Source of the DNA: Schistocerca nitens
Taxonomy: Eukaryota; Arthropoda; Insecta; Orthoptera; Acrididae
Assembly (NCBI RefSeq): GCF_023898315.1
Contig: NC_064622.1
Span: 168,226,178-168,290,177 of the forward strand
DNA length: 64,000 nucleotides
Direction of reading: 5' to 3'
Under the pieces are notes generated by a model that did no database searches, had not been told where the DNA came from, and saw nothing but the letters and a program-made list of their open reading frames with translations. Shown piece by piece: positions 45,870 through 56,690 of this stretch; positions within the stretch are counted from its first letter, which is position 1; the number at the start of each line of letters is the position of its first letter. The position numbers were made by a program, and so were the translations under genes.

Positions 45870-47760
45870 TATTGACGTGCCATCTGAATTCAACCCACTT
45901 CTCTTAGTGAAATTAGGAAAATAATAAATTCACTCAAAAGTAAAAGCTCACATGGAATTGATCGCATTTCCAACAGAGTGCTAAAAGCTTGTTCCCAACA
46001 AATAAGTACGGTTCTCAGCCACATATGTAGCAGCTCATTGAAAAAATGACATTTTTCCAGATAGACTGAAATTGGCTATTGTTAAACCATTGCATAAAAA
46101 AGGGGAAAGGTCTGATACTAACAAATACCACCAAATCTCACCTCTGCCGGCTTCACCCAAAATTATTGGAAAAGTAATGTATTCAAAAGTGGCATCACAC
46201 TTTTGTAAAAATGAAGTACTAACATAATGTCAGTTTGGTTTTCAGATAGGCATTTTCAACAGAAATAACCAAACATCACCCATTGGGAAATTTTGTGATC
46301 TCGCAAAGGCTTTTGATAGTGTGAATCATGAAATTCATCTAGATAAGGTTAAGTATTGTGATATCAGTAGGACCGTGCACAAATGGTTTAATTCATATTT
46401 AACTGAAAGAATGCGGAAGGTTGAAATCAACAGTACAGATAGTCTGCAAAAGTCAGCAGTGTCCTCTAACTGGGGAGGTATCAAGAATGGTGTTCCACAG
46501 GGTTCAATCTTGGGTCCCTTATTGCTCTTAATATATATATTAATGACTTGCTGCTCTGTATTCATGAAGATGCAAAGCTAGCCCTTTTTGCTGATGATAC
46601 AAGTATAGTAACCACACCCAACAAGCAGGAATCAGCCAAGAAAATTAATAAATGTGTGACTAGGGCCTCCTGTCGGGTAGATCATTCGCCGGGTGCAAGT
46701 CTTTCGATTTGACACCATTTCGATGACTTGCGCATAGATGGGGATGAAATGATGATTAGGACAACACAACACGCAGTCCCTGAACGGATAAAATCTCTGA
46801 CCCAGCCAGGAATTGAACCCGGGCCCTTAGGATTGACATTGTCGCGCTGATCACTCAGCTACCGAGGGCGGAATTGTAAATAATGTCTTTCAGAAAATTA
46901 TTAAGTGGTTCACTGCAAATGAACTCTCACTTAATTTTGAGAAAACACAGCCTATGCAATTCTGTACAGTAAATGGCTTTAACACCATTGATAAATATGG
47001 ACTATGAACAGAAGTCTGTTACTAAGGCAGAATATTCAAAATTTCTGGGTGTGTGCATTGATGAGAAGTAGAATCGGAAGAAACACATTGATGATCTGCT
47101 GAAATGGTTAGGTTCAGCTACTTATGCTATTAGGGTTATCGCAAATTTTGGTGATAAACATATCAGTAAATCAGCCTACTATGCCTATTTTCATTCATTG
47201 CTTTCATGTGCCATCATATTTTGGGGAAATTCATCATTAAGAGAGAAAATATTCATTGCACAAAAGTGTGTAATCAGAATAACAGCTGGAGCCCACCCAA
47301 GATCACCATGCAGACACATATTTAAGGAACTCTGGATATTCACAGTACCTTTGCAATACATACATTCACCTATGAAATTTGTGATTGATAACCCGTTCCA
47401 GTTCAAAAGTAACAGCAAAGTGCTTAGCTATAACACTAGAAGAAAGGATGATCTTCACTATTCTGGGTTAAATCTCACTTTGATACAGAAAAGGGTGAAT
47501 TATTATGCTGCCACAAAAATCTCTGATCATTTTCCAAATAGTATTAAGTCTTTCAGATAGCCAACAAACATTTAAAAGCAAATTAAAAGAAGTTCTGAAT
47601 GACAATTCCTTCTACTCAATAGATGAATTGTTAGATATGAAGTAGTAACTGAGAAAAAAATTAACTATTTTGTGTAAAGAAAACTTATTTTAAAGTGACA
47701 TGTTCCACATCAATACGAAATGTTGTATTCATGATCTGTGGAACTAGGAATAATGTATGA
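45870..47760 (+). mobile_element. Jockey/CR1-like LINE reverse transcriptase, decayed, with a nested SINE
   Basis: RT pieces in order: KSSHGIDRISNRVLK, LKLAIVKPLHKKGERSD, DLAKAFDSVNHEI (motif A), NGVPQGSILGPLLLLIYI (motif B), LALFADDTSIV (motif C, FADD), then after the SINE FTANELSLNFEKTQ and the C-terminal part 47198-47560 (CAIIFWGNSS, AQKCVIRITAGAHPRSPCRH). Several frameshifts. Endonuclease and ORF1 are absent, so it is 5'-truncated. The tail reads GACATGTTCCACATC.ATACG and ends near 47760. Confidence 0.9.
46663..46869 (-). mobile_element. tRNA-derived SINE (third family) inserted in the LINE
   Basis: Read on the minus strand, the head is CCTCGGTAGCTGAGTGATCA with B box GGTTCAATTCC, followed by GGCTGGGTCAGAGATTTTAT and a body ending near CCCGACAGGAGGCCC. 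It splits the LINE frame between KKINKC and the continuation. Confidence 0.85.
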
Positions 47761-48130
47761 CTGAACCTTTCTCCCTGCTTGTCACTAGTATGGCATAACC
47801 AAGCTTTTCGAAAAGTGATTGAAATATGAGTGGTTGAAGTGAAGTTTAAAATTCATCAAAAGATCCACTTTTTTTAATTTAGTTAACATGTTTCCCTTAC
47901 ACACTCAAATGGTGGCCCATAGTGTTTCCAAAATTTGTTGGACAGCTTTCTTGAAATATATCTATGCCTCTTTTTGTATTGTATCCATTTCCACTACAAA
48001 TATTTAATTTCTGGAATGTTTCTGAATGTACAAACCATCAAAAACATCATTACTTGTCAGAAATTTTTCATGAATATATTTAAACCTCACTCATGGTCCT
48101 TGCTTCAGCCTGATGACTTGTGTGCCTGAA
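47761..48130. other. Unassigned sequence
   Basis: AT-rich, no gene or repeat recognised. Confidence 0.4.
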
Positions 48131-48134
48131 TTAC

Positions 48135-48480
48135 ACAGACAGCTGCACCATAGGCACAACTGTATGGAGGGGTATCTGTGGTAAGGCCAGACTAACACAT
48201 GATTTCAGAAAAGTTGAAGCATTCGTATATAGCAGGGGCTAGATTACGCATGACTGACTGCCAATATGGCCTTGCTATGTTGGGATACGTTGGAACTGTG
48301 GTACAGATGAAAGCGAGAAACTACAACTGTAACATTTCTGAGAACCTTTAGTGTTACAGAATGGCTTAATGAAAATGACATGTTTTATTAAAGTATTCTG
48401 GAAGTTCAAAGGGAGATTAATCTTCATGCAGTACATTCCTTCTTGCTGTAATAAGACCTCATTTGGAATAATGTTTGTGT
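48135..48480 (+). repeat. Degenerate fragment resembling an RTE LINE 5' UTR
   Basis: ACAACTGTATGGAGGGGTAT and TATGGCCTTGCTATGTTGG resemble the leader of orthopteran RTE LINEs as I remember them. No coding part follows. Tentative. Confidence 0.35.
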
Positions 48481-48779
48481 TACGCAGTTGTGAGACTGGT
48501 CACATTTAGTTACGCCAGAGATGTCTGTCGTGAAAGAATATGGTCTGGGAGAACCAGGAAATATGATAGCCGTGCTTTAGGATTGTACCTACAGAAATGA
48601 CACACTGTTTATGTGGGTAATTGTTATTCCAGTCCAGAACTACTTACGTGGTTGAATGATAGGGCTACAGACATAGGACACTGTCTGCAAAAGACAGGTG
48701 TGTGTGTTGAAAATCGAAGAACAGCTGAAGGAAGGAGAATTGCAGCACATGTTGCCTGATATTTTACTAGCAGGCAAAT

Positions 48780-49090
48780 AGTGTTTTAGATAGAAGTTTG
48801 GAGCCTGACAACTTGCAGTTCACAACGAAACTCCCCATTGCACCCTCCTTGGATTTAATGGTAAGATAGCTTGTCAAAAACTGAACACAGATCAAGCATG
48901 GAAACGAAGATGGTGCACTGAACTATGAATAAAAAGCAAAATAGAAACAGTGAATGGTCCAAGAACAAGAAGTGCAAAACAAAGAGCAGCCTGATATGGC
49001 AATGGTGTCGTGAGTGAGTGGTCATGGTGTCGGACTGCCAAGCGGGCGACCTGTTTTCAAAATTATTTCGTGCCATTTATATTCCCCCCC
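48780..49090 (+). mobile_element. SINE-like repeat with degraded tRNA-type promoter
   Basis: The leader CCCCATTGCACCCTCCTTGG, then GCTTGTCAAAAACTGAACAC, leads to a tRNA-like stretch GAGTGGTCATGGTGTCGGAC...CAAGCGGGCGACC at about 49016-49050. The B box is decayed. A related reverse copy seems present at 50970-51290 (GGGGTGCAATGGGG near 51238). Confidence 0.5.
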
Positions 49091-49464
49091 ACACACAATG
49101 TTATGAACTGTCCGTTTGGTCATTGAAATATTCCTCTCTTTCTGTAGCATTGGCAGTTGTCATACTATGTATTGATTATAGAATATGAGTTATGTAGTAC
49201 ATACCACATAGGTGTCTCACTGAAATGAAAACAACAAATAAATGGGTGTGAACTATATTACGACAAAGGAATTCAAGAGTTGAGACTTTCAAAACGGAAC
49301 ACAACTTTAAAAACACATGTTTTGACAGAGCACAGAGAAACTGTGTGATTGTGAAACTGTTTCATTCATTTGTTGCAGCTTATGTGACAAACTATTATGT
49401 TTTCATCATTTCTGTGGGAGTAATCACCCATTCATATATCTCACTCAATTACAATTCATACAAA

Positions 49465-50709
49465 TTAGGTGTGTCGATAAGAGATTCCTACACCTGGCTG
49501 GAAATGACTTATAAGATTGTGGTGCCCTCCACTGGTAATGCTGGAATTCAATATGGTGTTGGTTCACCCTTAGCCTTTGTGACAGCTTCCACTCTAGCAG
49601 GCATACGTTCAACGAGGTGCTGGAAGGTTTCTTGGGGAAGGCAGCCCATTCTTCACAGAGTGTTGCACTGAGGAGAGGTATTGATGTCAGTCGGTGAGGC
49701 CTGGCACGAAGTCGGTGTTCCGAAATATCCAAAAGGTGTTTTATAGGATTCAGGTCAGGACTCTGTGGAGACCAGTCCATTACAGGGATGTTATTGTCAT
49801 GCAAGCACTCCGTCATAGGCCGTGCATTATTAATGGGTGCTCGATTGTGTTGAAAGATGCAATTGCCATCCCCGAATTGCTCTTCAACAATGGGAAGCAA
49901 GAAGGTGCTTAAAACATCAGTGCAGACCTGTGCTGTGATAGTGCCACACAAAACAACAAGGGGTGCAAGCCCCCTCCATGAAAAATGCAACCACACCATA
50001 ACACCACCACCTCAAAATTTTATTGTTGGCACTACATGCAATGGCAGATGATGTTCACTGGGCATTCGCCATACCCACATCCTGCCATCAGATCGCCACA
50101 TTGTGTACCATGATTCGTCACTCCACACAACGTTTTTCCACTGTCCAATTGTCCAATATTTACGCTCCTTACACAAAGCGAGGCATAATTTGGTATTTAC
50201 CGGTTTGATGTGTGGCTTATGAGCAGCTGCTCGACGACGAAATCCAAGTTTTCTCCCCTAATGCCTAGCTGTCATAGAACTTGCAATGGATCTTGATGCA
50301 GTTTGGATTTCCTGTGTGACGATCTGGATAGATGTCTGTCTATTACACATTACGACCCTCTTCAACTGTCGGTGGTCTGTGTCAGTCAACAGACGGGACG
50401 GCCTGTATACTTTTGTGCTGTACGTGTTCCTTCACATTTCCACTTCACCATCACATTGGAAACAGTGGACCTAGGGATGTTTATGAGTCTGGAAATCTGG
50501 CATACAGACATATGACACAAGTAATACTGAGTCACCTGACCATGTTTGAAGTCCATGAGTTCCTCAGAATGCCTCATTCTGTCTCTCACGATGTCTAATG
50601 ACTACTGAGATCGTTGATATGGAGAACCTGGCAGTAGGTGGCAGCACAATGCCCTAATATGAAAAACGTATGTTTTTGTGGATGTCCGGATACTTTCGAT
50701 CAAATAGTG
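49465..50709 (-). mobile_element. Tc1-like transposon, family B, copy 2
   Basis: Collinear with 10383-11596. The right end ATACTTTCGATCAAATAGTG is followed by TA; the left end is degraded. Minus-strand pieces: SVCQISRLINIPRSTVSNV (DNA-binding helix), CIFQHNRAPINNARPMTECL (second Asp region mutated, N for D), MDWSPQSPDLNPIKHLL (third region). A 184-codon frame (49445-49999) covers the C-terminal half. Confidence 0.9.
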
Positions 50710-50969
50710 TATCGTATGACACACGCACTATCACTAATGCCATGCATGATGCACCAGATGTGTTTTTCGGTAGAGGATTCGACTGATTTGTCACCTTGTC
50801 ATCAAACATTTGCAGTTTACATTCAAAAGCCACTTCTTTTCGGATGCAAACAGAGTATTTGTGCAGAATCAACTGTCATTATAGGTCCCTACATTACACC
50901 TCACTGTTGCAAACAGATGTTACACCATGACACAGACACAAATTTGAATAAAGCAAACAACGAGAAAAA

Positions 50970-51290
50970 AAAAGAAAATGGCCTGAGGGGGTTTGAATAT
51001 CGGCTTGCCCGCTTTCTAGTCCAATACTGTAACCACTTAACAACAACACCACTACTCTCGCTTGGTGCTCTATATTGCAGTTCTTCTCGTTGGACCATTC
51101 ATTGTATCTATTTATTTATTTATTTATTTATTTATTTTTTCCACAGTCCAGTACCCCTTCTTTCTGCTTTTCATGCTTGATCCGTGTGTTCAATTTTTGA
51201 TGGGTGTCCACTGAACCCTCTTCCCACTAAATTTGAGGGGGGTGCAATGGGGGGTTTTCCTTGTCAGTAGAGAGCATAAAGGAAAAACTG
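50970..51290 (-). mobile_element. SINE-like repeat, reverse orientation, with (ATTT)n tract
   Basis: A tRNA-like reverse head (GGGGTTTGAATATCGGCTTG to AACCACTTAACAA) lies at about 50985-51045. (TATT)n is at 51109-51137. GAGGGGGGTGCAATGGGGGG at about 51235 matches the leader at 48820 reversed. Composite, boundaries uncertain. Confidence 0.45.
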
Positions 51291-51366
51291 TGCACAAAAC
51301 CAGAAACAGGGTTCAGAAACGTAAGTGTGCTCTTGACTACACTGAGTCAGCATGGGAAATATGAAG

Positions 51367-51584
51367 GTTGTTATCCTAAGTTGGTTAAAATCTGCACTAT
51401 CATATAAAAATCATCCAAGTAGCTATCAGTGGTTATTAATGTGGGGTATATCCACCATTTGCCTTCCTCATAGATTGTAAGTTGTTATCCTAAGTTGGAT
51501 AAGATCTGCACTATCATATAAAAATCATCCAAGAAGCTATCAGTGGTTATTAATGTGGGGTATATCCACACTTCGCCTTCTTGA
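51367..51584. repeat. Tandem duplication of about 114 bp from a Tc1 terminus
   Basis: Unit 1 (51367-51480) and unit 2 (51481-51584) both start GTTGTTATCCTAAGTTGG and contain GTGGTTATTAATGTGGGGTA. They differ at only a few positions over the first 95 bases. Confidence 0.95.
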
Positions 51585-51960
51585 AAGATGGAACTCTGCT
51601 GGGGATACTGAGGTGTCTGAATGTCTGTGGAGGAATAACAGCCCATGCTTCCTCAAGAGCCAAACCAGATAAGGTAGTGACGTTGAACATTGTGATCTGG
51701 AGCAAAGTCAACATTCTAAATAGTCTCAAGGGTGTTCCGTAGGGTCCAAGTCGGGACTCTGGGAAGGTCAGTCCATTTCAAAAATTTTACTGTCCACGAA
51801 CTACTTTACAACAGCACACATTTTGAAATCATATGGAGTGGCTGAAAATCTTGATAAGAAAGACCTCCATGTGTGGATGTGCAAAAAACAAGAATTTAAA
51901 TATCCCATTGTCCTTTTGGCAAGAGGTTATATTCTTCAATTAGAGGATGAGAGTTGAGAG
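51481..51960 (-). mobile_element. Tc1-like transposon, C-terminal transposase remnant
   Basis: After the duplicated end, the sequence TTGAAAGATGGAACTCTGCT and onward translates on the minus strand into Tc1 C-terminal pieces (SQSPDLDPTEH near 51750, EEAWAVIPPQTFRHLSIPSR-like near 51620-51650). Frameshifted and cut short; the N-terminal half is absent. Confidence 0.65.
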
Positions 51961-54174
51961 TCATATGTGTAAATAAATGACACACATCATTTGTCTCATG
52001 TTATGCTCATCACAATCTACTTTGACAAGTGTGCACATTGGGTCAACCATGTCTTTGTTGTACCCGTCTTTTCATAAGTCTGTAAAGCAGGAGTTTTGTT
52101 GTAATATCAAAGCTCCCCAACCCCACATTCTATTTCTCCTTTATGTAATTTTCACTGATTGCACTACGTTTTGAGCTCCACCTATCATCTGCCTTATGGT
52201 CTGAGCTCTTGGGAACCCCATATTACTAGAAAGGTATCTCCTGTTGGTACAAGGGAGCAGACCCTTCAGTGATGATGTGGGATGATTATCCACCACTAAT
52301 GTCTCATTATGCTTTCACAGCTGTTTGGACATTGGTGAATGAGAAGTAGTTGGTGAGCTGCATTCTAAGGAGCACTTCCAATCTGGCCACAATTTCCAGA
52401 CAGACCTGTCTTCAAAAGCAAGCAGCGCAGTGTGGGCATTGTAAACAAACTGGATGATGTTTGTACACAGGAATAAAATTTTAAATGGATGGATTTCATT
52501 ACCAATGCCTTCCATTGCACTGTAGATATGCTAGTGACAAACTAGACAATCTGTCTCAGAAGACAGTTCTCTGGTGAAACAAGAATGCTGCTCTGTAATT
52601 GGCAATGGGTGTGTGATAGTGTTGTAATTCAAGAACAAACCAATTACAAGGAATCTTGCAACATTCTTCACAGTGGTGGGTAAATGGTACCATACTGTTA
52701 ATGAAAAAAGGATAGTTAGAAAATCATTCCACAAAATCTTCTGTCATATTAAGATCATCAGAGGAAGATGGAAAGGTTCCTGTAAATACTGTTATGAGGA
52801 ATGACTCTCTGAAACTCAGGAAACATTGTCCATATCATGACAGTGCATTGAAGTGACATTCAGGCTGTAGTTTTATGCTGCCACAGATTAACTTCTAGAG
52901 GAACTGGTGGGATTTAATTCCTGGAAATGCCAAAATGTATAACTGTCACGTGGGAACAGGTTACTGCCTTGTTTGTGGCACAAAGGTCATGACAAACGTA
53001 AAGCATGTTGAGTTACCTCATAAGTAATGCTAGGAATTTCCTCCTTGACCTTTTTAATTTGATTTAAAGGATAGAAAATTTCCTGATTCGTGACAACAAG
53101 CAATTGTAGTACCACTCTCAGCTCTGGAAAGGATAGAATTTGACTGAGTAATCATGTTTTAGTCCTCACAAGGAAAGCCCAGTAGCAGAAAATCAACCAC
53201 GGCTTTGTTTGCCACACTTGCAATGTGATTTAGAAAATACCATTCAGACAATAGTAATTGAACTGTGCTGGAGGCAATTATAAAAAACACTTTCCTTTGC
53301 AAGCAATATCTGTTAAGTACATTCTTTGATCATTAGAAGTAACATTGCTTTGACAACTCCAGTGGACCTTCTGAGGACACGCTCAGCAAGGATACTGTGT
53401 CAGTAAATGCAATTATGAAGACAGTTATATGTACTCAGAGCAGTCAGTAATATCTTCCCATCATATTTTAAATATAGAGTAACTAATGTTCTATTTGACT
53501 GATCAGAATAAAAAATGGTATCACTCAAAATAGTTCTTGCTAGCTGCAGTTAATGGTGCATCATCTATGATGTGTGAGGAGTGGGCTGATAAAAGAAGCT
53601 TTACACTTTTGACTGAGAACTGTGTGTTTGTTCTTGTAAATTATTTTTAGTTTTATTAATTAGCCTGATATCAAAATGAGGAACGTTTTTCTATCCTTTA
53701 AAGATTCAGTAAGCTATTTGGAACTCAGTTTTTCTTCATAACTCACTTCACCTGAGGCAACCAAAAGCAAAATTGCTGAAATCACTACATTTTAAAATAC
53801 CTTAGTCCCAAAAAAGGAGGAATTAGCTCCAACATCCAACAAATGTCCTATATAATGGCATGTATGTGGATGCATAGATTCCTTCCTTCCTTTCCAGTGT
53901 CCTTTATCCATCCAGTGCCTGGTTGCGATTGATATGGTGCTTCCCCAATCATCACAGAGAACCAATGGTACCCTTATATATGCTAATATTACAATGAGGT
54001 CACCAGTTCCAAAGGGATTTTAAAGCTATTTCCATGTTCTGCCCCCTCCCCCCAAGGGATGAATTCACTTACCCCTTGTGTCTGCATCTAGTATTATCGT
54101 ATAGTTAAATGCGACATTGTTTTTCAAAGTATTTGCGCGTTGTTTGTATGAAGCATTACTTGGGAACCAGTGTA
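51961..54174. other. Long stretch without recognised features
   Basis: About 2.2 kb. No domain-bearing frame and no inverted or tandem repeat noticed. Confidence 0.4.
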
Positions 54175-54260
54175 GTATTTACATTGGTGGATGTGGAAAA
54201 CTGCCCAAAAACCACATCCACCCTGTTAATCCGTGAGGTGGATTTGATATTTTTATTTTC
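54175..54260. repeat. Hairpin-containing repeat fragment
   Basis: GGTGGATGTGG (54186-54196) and CCACATCCACC (54212-54222) pair exactly across 15 bases, followed by TTAATCCGTGAGGTGGATTTG. This resembles the tail of a dispersed repeat I associate with Orthoptera. Confidence 0.5.
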
Positions 54261-54289
54261 TTCCAGTCCTTTTTCGAGGCCTGTTCTAT

Positions 54290-56690
54290 ATAAAACAAGG
54301 ACTAAAATTTGGAACATTAAATATACAAACATTGGCTGGAAAGGTGGAGGAGATGGCATACATGATGGAAAGAAGGAAGTTAGACCTATTGGGGTTAGCT
54401 GAAATGAGATGGAAAGTAGAAGGAAGGAGAGAACTGAGGAAAGGCTACCAACTGTACTGGAGTGGAAATGAGGAGGGAAGGAGAAATGGAGTCGGTATAG
54501 TAGTAAAAGATGGATTAAAAGAGCAAGTGAAGAGGATAAGTGATAGGATGATGAAGACCAAAATATCACTCAAGGGTGATGACCATAGTGTATGCACCAC
54601 AGGTGGGTTGCATTTCTGAGGAGAAGCAAGAGTTTGAAGAGGGAATGTAGAAGCGGATGGGAAGGAAGAATATGATACAGTAATGGGGGATTTAAATGCA
54701 CATGTTGGAAGAGAAAGACAAGGCTGCAAAAGTGTGCTTGGACCAGAGGGTTGGGGATGCTGAAATGAGGAAGGTGAAAGACTATTGGATTTCTGTCAAA
54801 GGAATGGCTTGCCAGTTGAGAACTCTTTTTTCAGGAAAAGGGAGGTACGATAGTGAGGTGAATAGGAATATCATTGACATTAAGGTATTACCATCAGAGG
54901 CCTTGGATAGTGACCACTGTTTGCTGGTAATGAACCTGAGAGGGACTAAGGATAATAAAGGGACAGGAAACCAGGAAAGACGTATAAGGGTATGAAAGTT
55001 GAAGGAGGAAAAAAGCAGGCTACAGTACCTACAAGGAGTAAAGGAAAGCATCCTAAAGGATGAACCAAAAATGGTAGAAGAGGAATGGGGTAGATTTAAG
55101 GGAACATTAGTGAGTGCAGCAGAAGCAATATGTGGGAGGACAAGCAACAAAAAGAGATGGAAAGAAACACCCTGGTAGAATGATAAAGCAAAGGATATAG
55201 TACAAAAGAAGAATAGAGCCTTTAGGGTATGGTTCCGGAAGAGAACAGTAGAGACAAGGGAAGAGTATCAGGCAAGAGTGGTGGTGGTGGAAAGAAGAAA
55301 GTGGATGGAACAGTGGACCAGAATGATGGAGAAAGATAGTGAAGGTTCAAAAAAGGTGTTATATGGGATGATTAAAAGTAAGAGGAAGAATGGTACAACA
55401 GATTATGCTCAAATGGTGAACAAAAGTGGAGAAGATGTGGGGAATAAGGAGGAACTCAAGAATATGTGGAAGGAGTATTTTGAGGCGCTCCTGAACCTGG
55501 ATGAAGAGGAACAAGCTGAGGAGAAAAAAGATGAGGAACAGCAAATAGAAAAAGACCTTACATGGGGAGAAGTGGAAGAGGCATGGGGCAAGGTAAAGGG
55601 AGGGAAGTCAACAGGTCTGGATGAGCTAAGTGTAGAGATGGTGAGAGCAGCAGGAGAGGTGGGGATGCAATGGCTATATCGAGTAATGAAAATTGTGTGG
55701 AGACAGATGTTCCCAGAAGACTGAAAGAAGGGAATAATTGTCCTGATTTTTAAGAAGGGAAAAGAGAAAAGAGTGTAAGAACTATCAGAAGATAACACTG
55801 ATGAGTCATTCTGCAAAGGTTTTTGAGAAAATTTTGGAAGCACGAATTCAGCCAAAATAAGAAGAAAGAATGAGAGAAGAGCAACATGGCTTCAGAACAG
55901 AAAGGTCCAAGGTGGATCTAATTTTTGCTGTAAGACAACTGCAGGAACAGCACTATGAATATGGAATAGATCTACTAATGACCTTCCTGGACATTAAAAA
56001 AGCGTATGATAGTGTACATCGAAGCAAAGTGCCCTGGAGGACAGAGAAGTAGTAAAACAGATTATTTTGAGGATAAGGGGAATTTACTATATAAGTGTGA
56101 GCTGTGTGAAAGTGGGAGGGATCAGCTTGGATTGAACAGAAGAATGGCTTGAGGCAGGGAAGTGCACTTTCACCATTACTCTTCATTGCAGTGATGGATG
56201 ACATAATGAGTATAGCAGCACAAGTAATTGGTGAAAGGAAGATGAAAGCTATGGTGTTTGCAGATGATCTGATGATTTGGGGGAATAAGGAGGAGGAAGT
56301 ACAAGGGCAGTTGGACATATGGGAAGAAACAGTACAAGAATATGGGATGGTTGGTTGGTTGGTTGGTGGAGGGGGTTGAAGGGACCAGACTACAAAGGCC
56401 AGCGGTCCCTACGGGATGAAATTTAGTGTAGGTAAGAGTGAGATGATTATCACAATGAGAAAGAAGGAGAGAGGAAGAACTGGAATAACAATTGGTGAGG
56501 AACGATTGAGGAGAGTGGAGAGTTTCAAGTACCTAGGAAGCCTGATACAGGAAGATGGAAAAAATGATAGAGAAATAAACGAGGGGGGGGAGAAAAGCAG
56601 ACGCATTTCGGAAGAGTGTCAGAAGCCTGATATGGAGCAAGGATTATATACCGGTCATACTATTTCATTTCTTTGTGGTGACTAGTTTAG
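54290..56690 (+). mobile_element. APE-type non-LTR retrotransposon, decayed
   Basis: Endonuclease frame 54332-54619: KLDLLGLAEMRWKVEG, then RRNGVGIVVKDG. Next come MGDLNAHVGRER at about 54683 and ALDSDHCLLVMN at about 54901. The RT begins in 55278-55724 (VKGGKSTGLDELSVEMVRAA) and continues as EEQHGFRTERSKVDLIFAVR and FLDIKKAYDSVHRSK (motif A, about 55980), MRQGSALSPLLFIAVMDDI (motif B, 56149), MVFADDLMIWG (motif C) and FKYLGSLIQEDGK. Six or more frame breaks. The clade is uncertain (RTE- or Jockey-like). Confidence 0.88.
56341..56415. mobile_element. Short SINE-like insert in the LINE
   Basis: (GGTT)n followed by GGGACCAGACTACAAAGGCC and GGTCCCTACGGGATG interrupts the RT reading between QEYGM and the continuation KFSVGKSEMIIT. 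Looks like a truncated repeat insertion. Confidence 0.5.
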
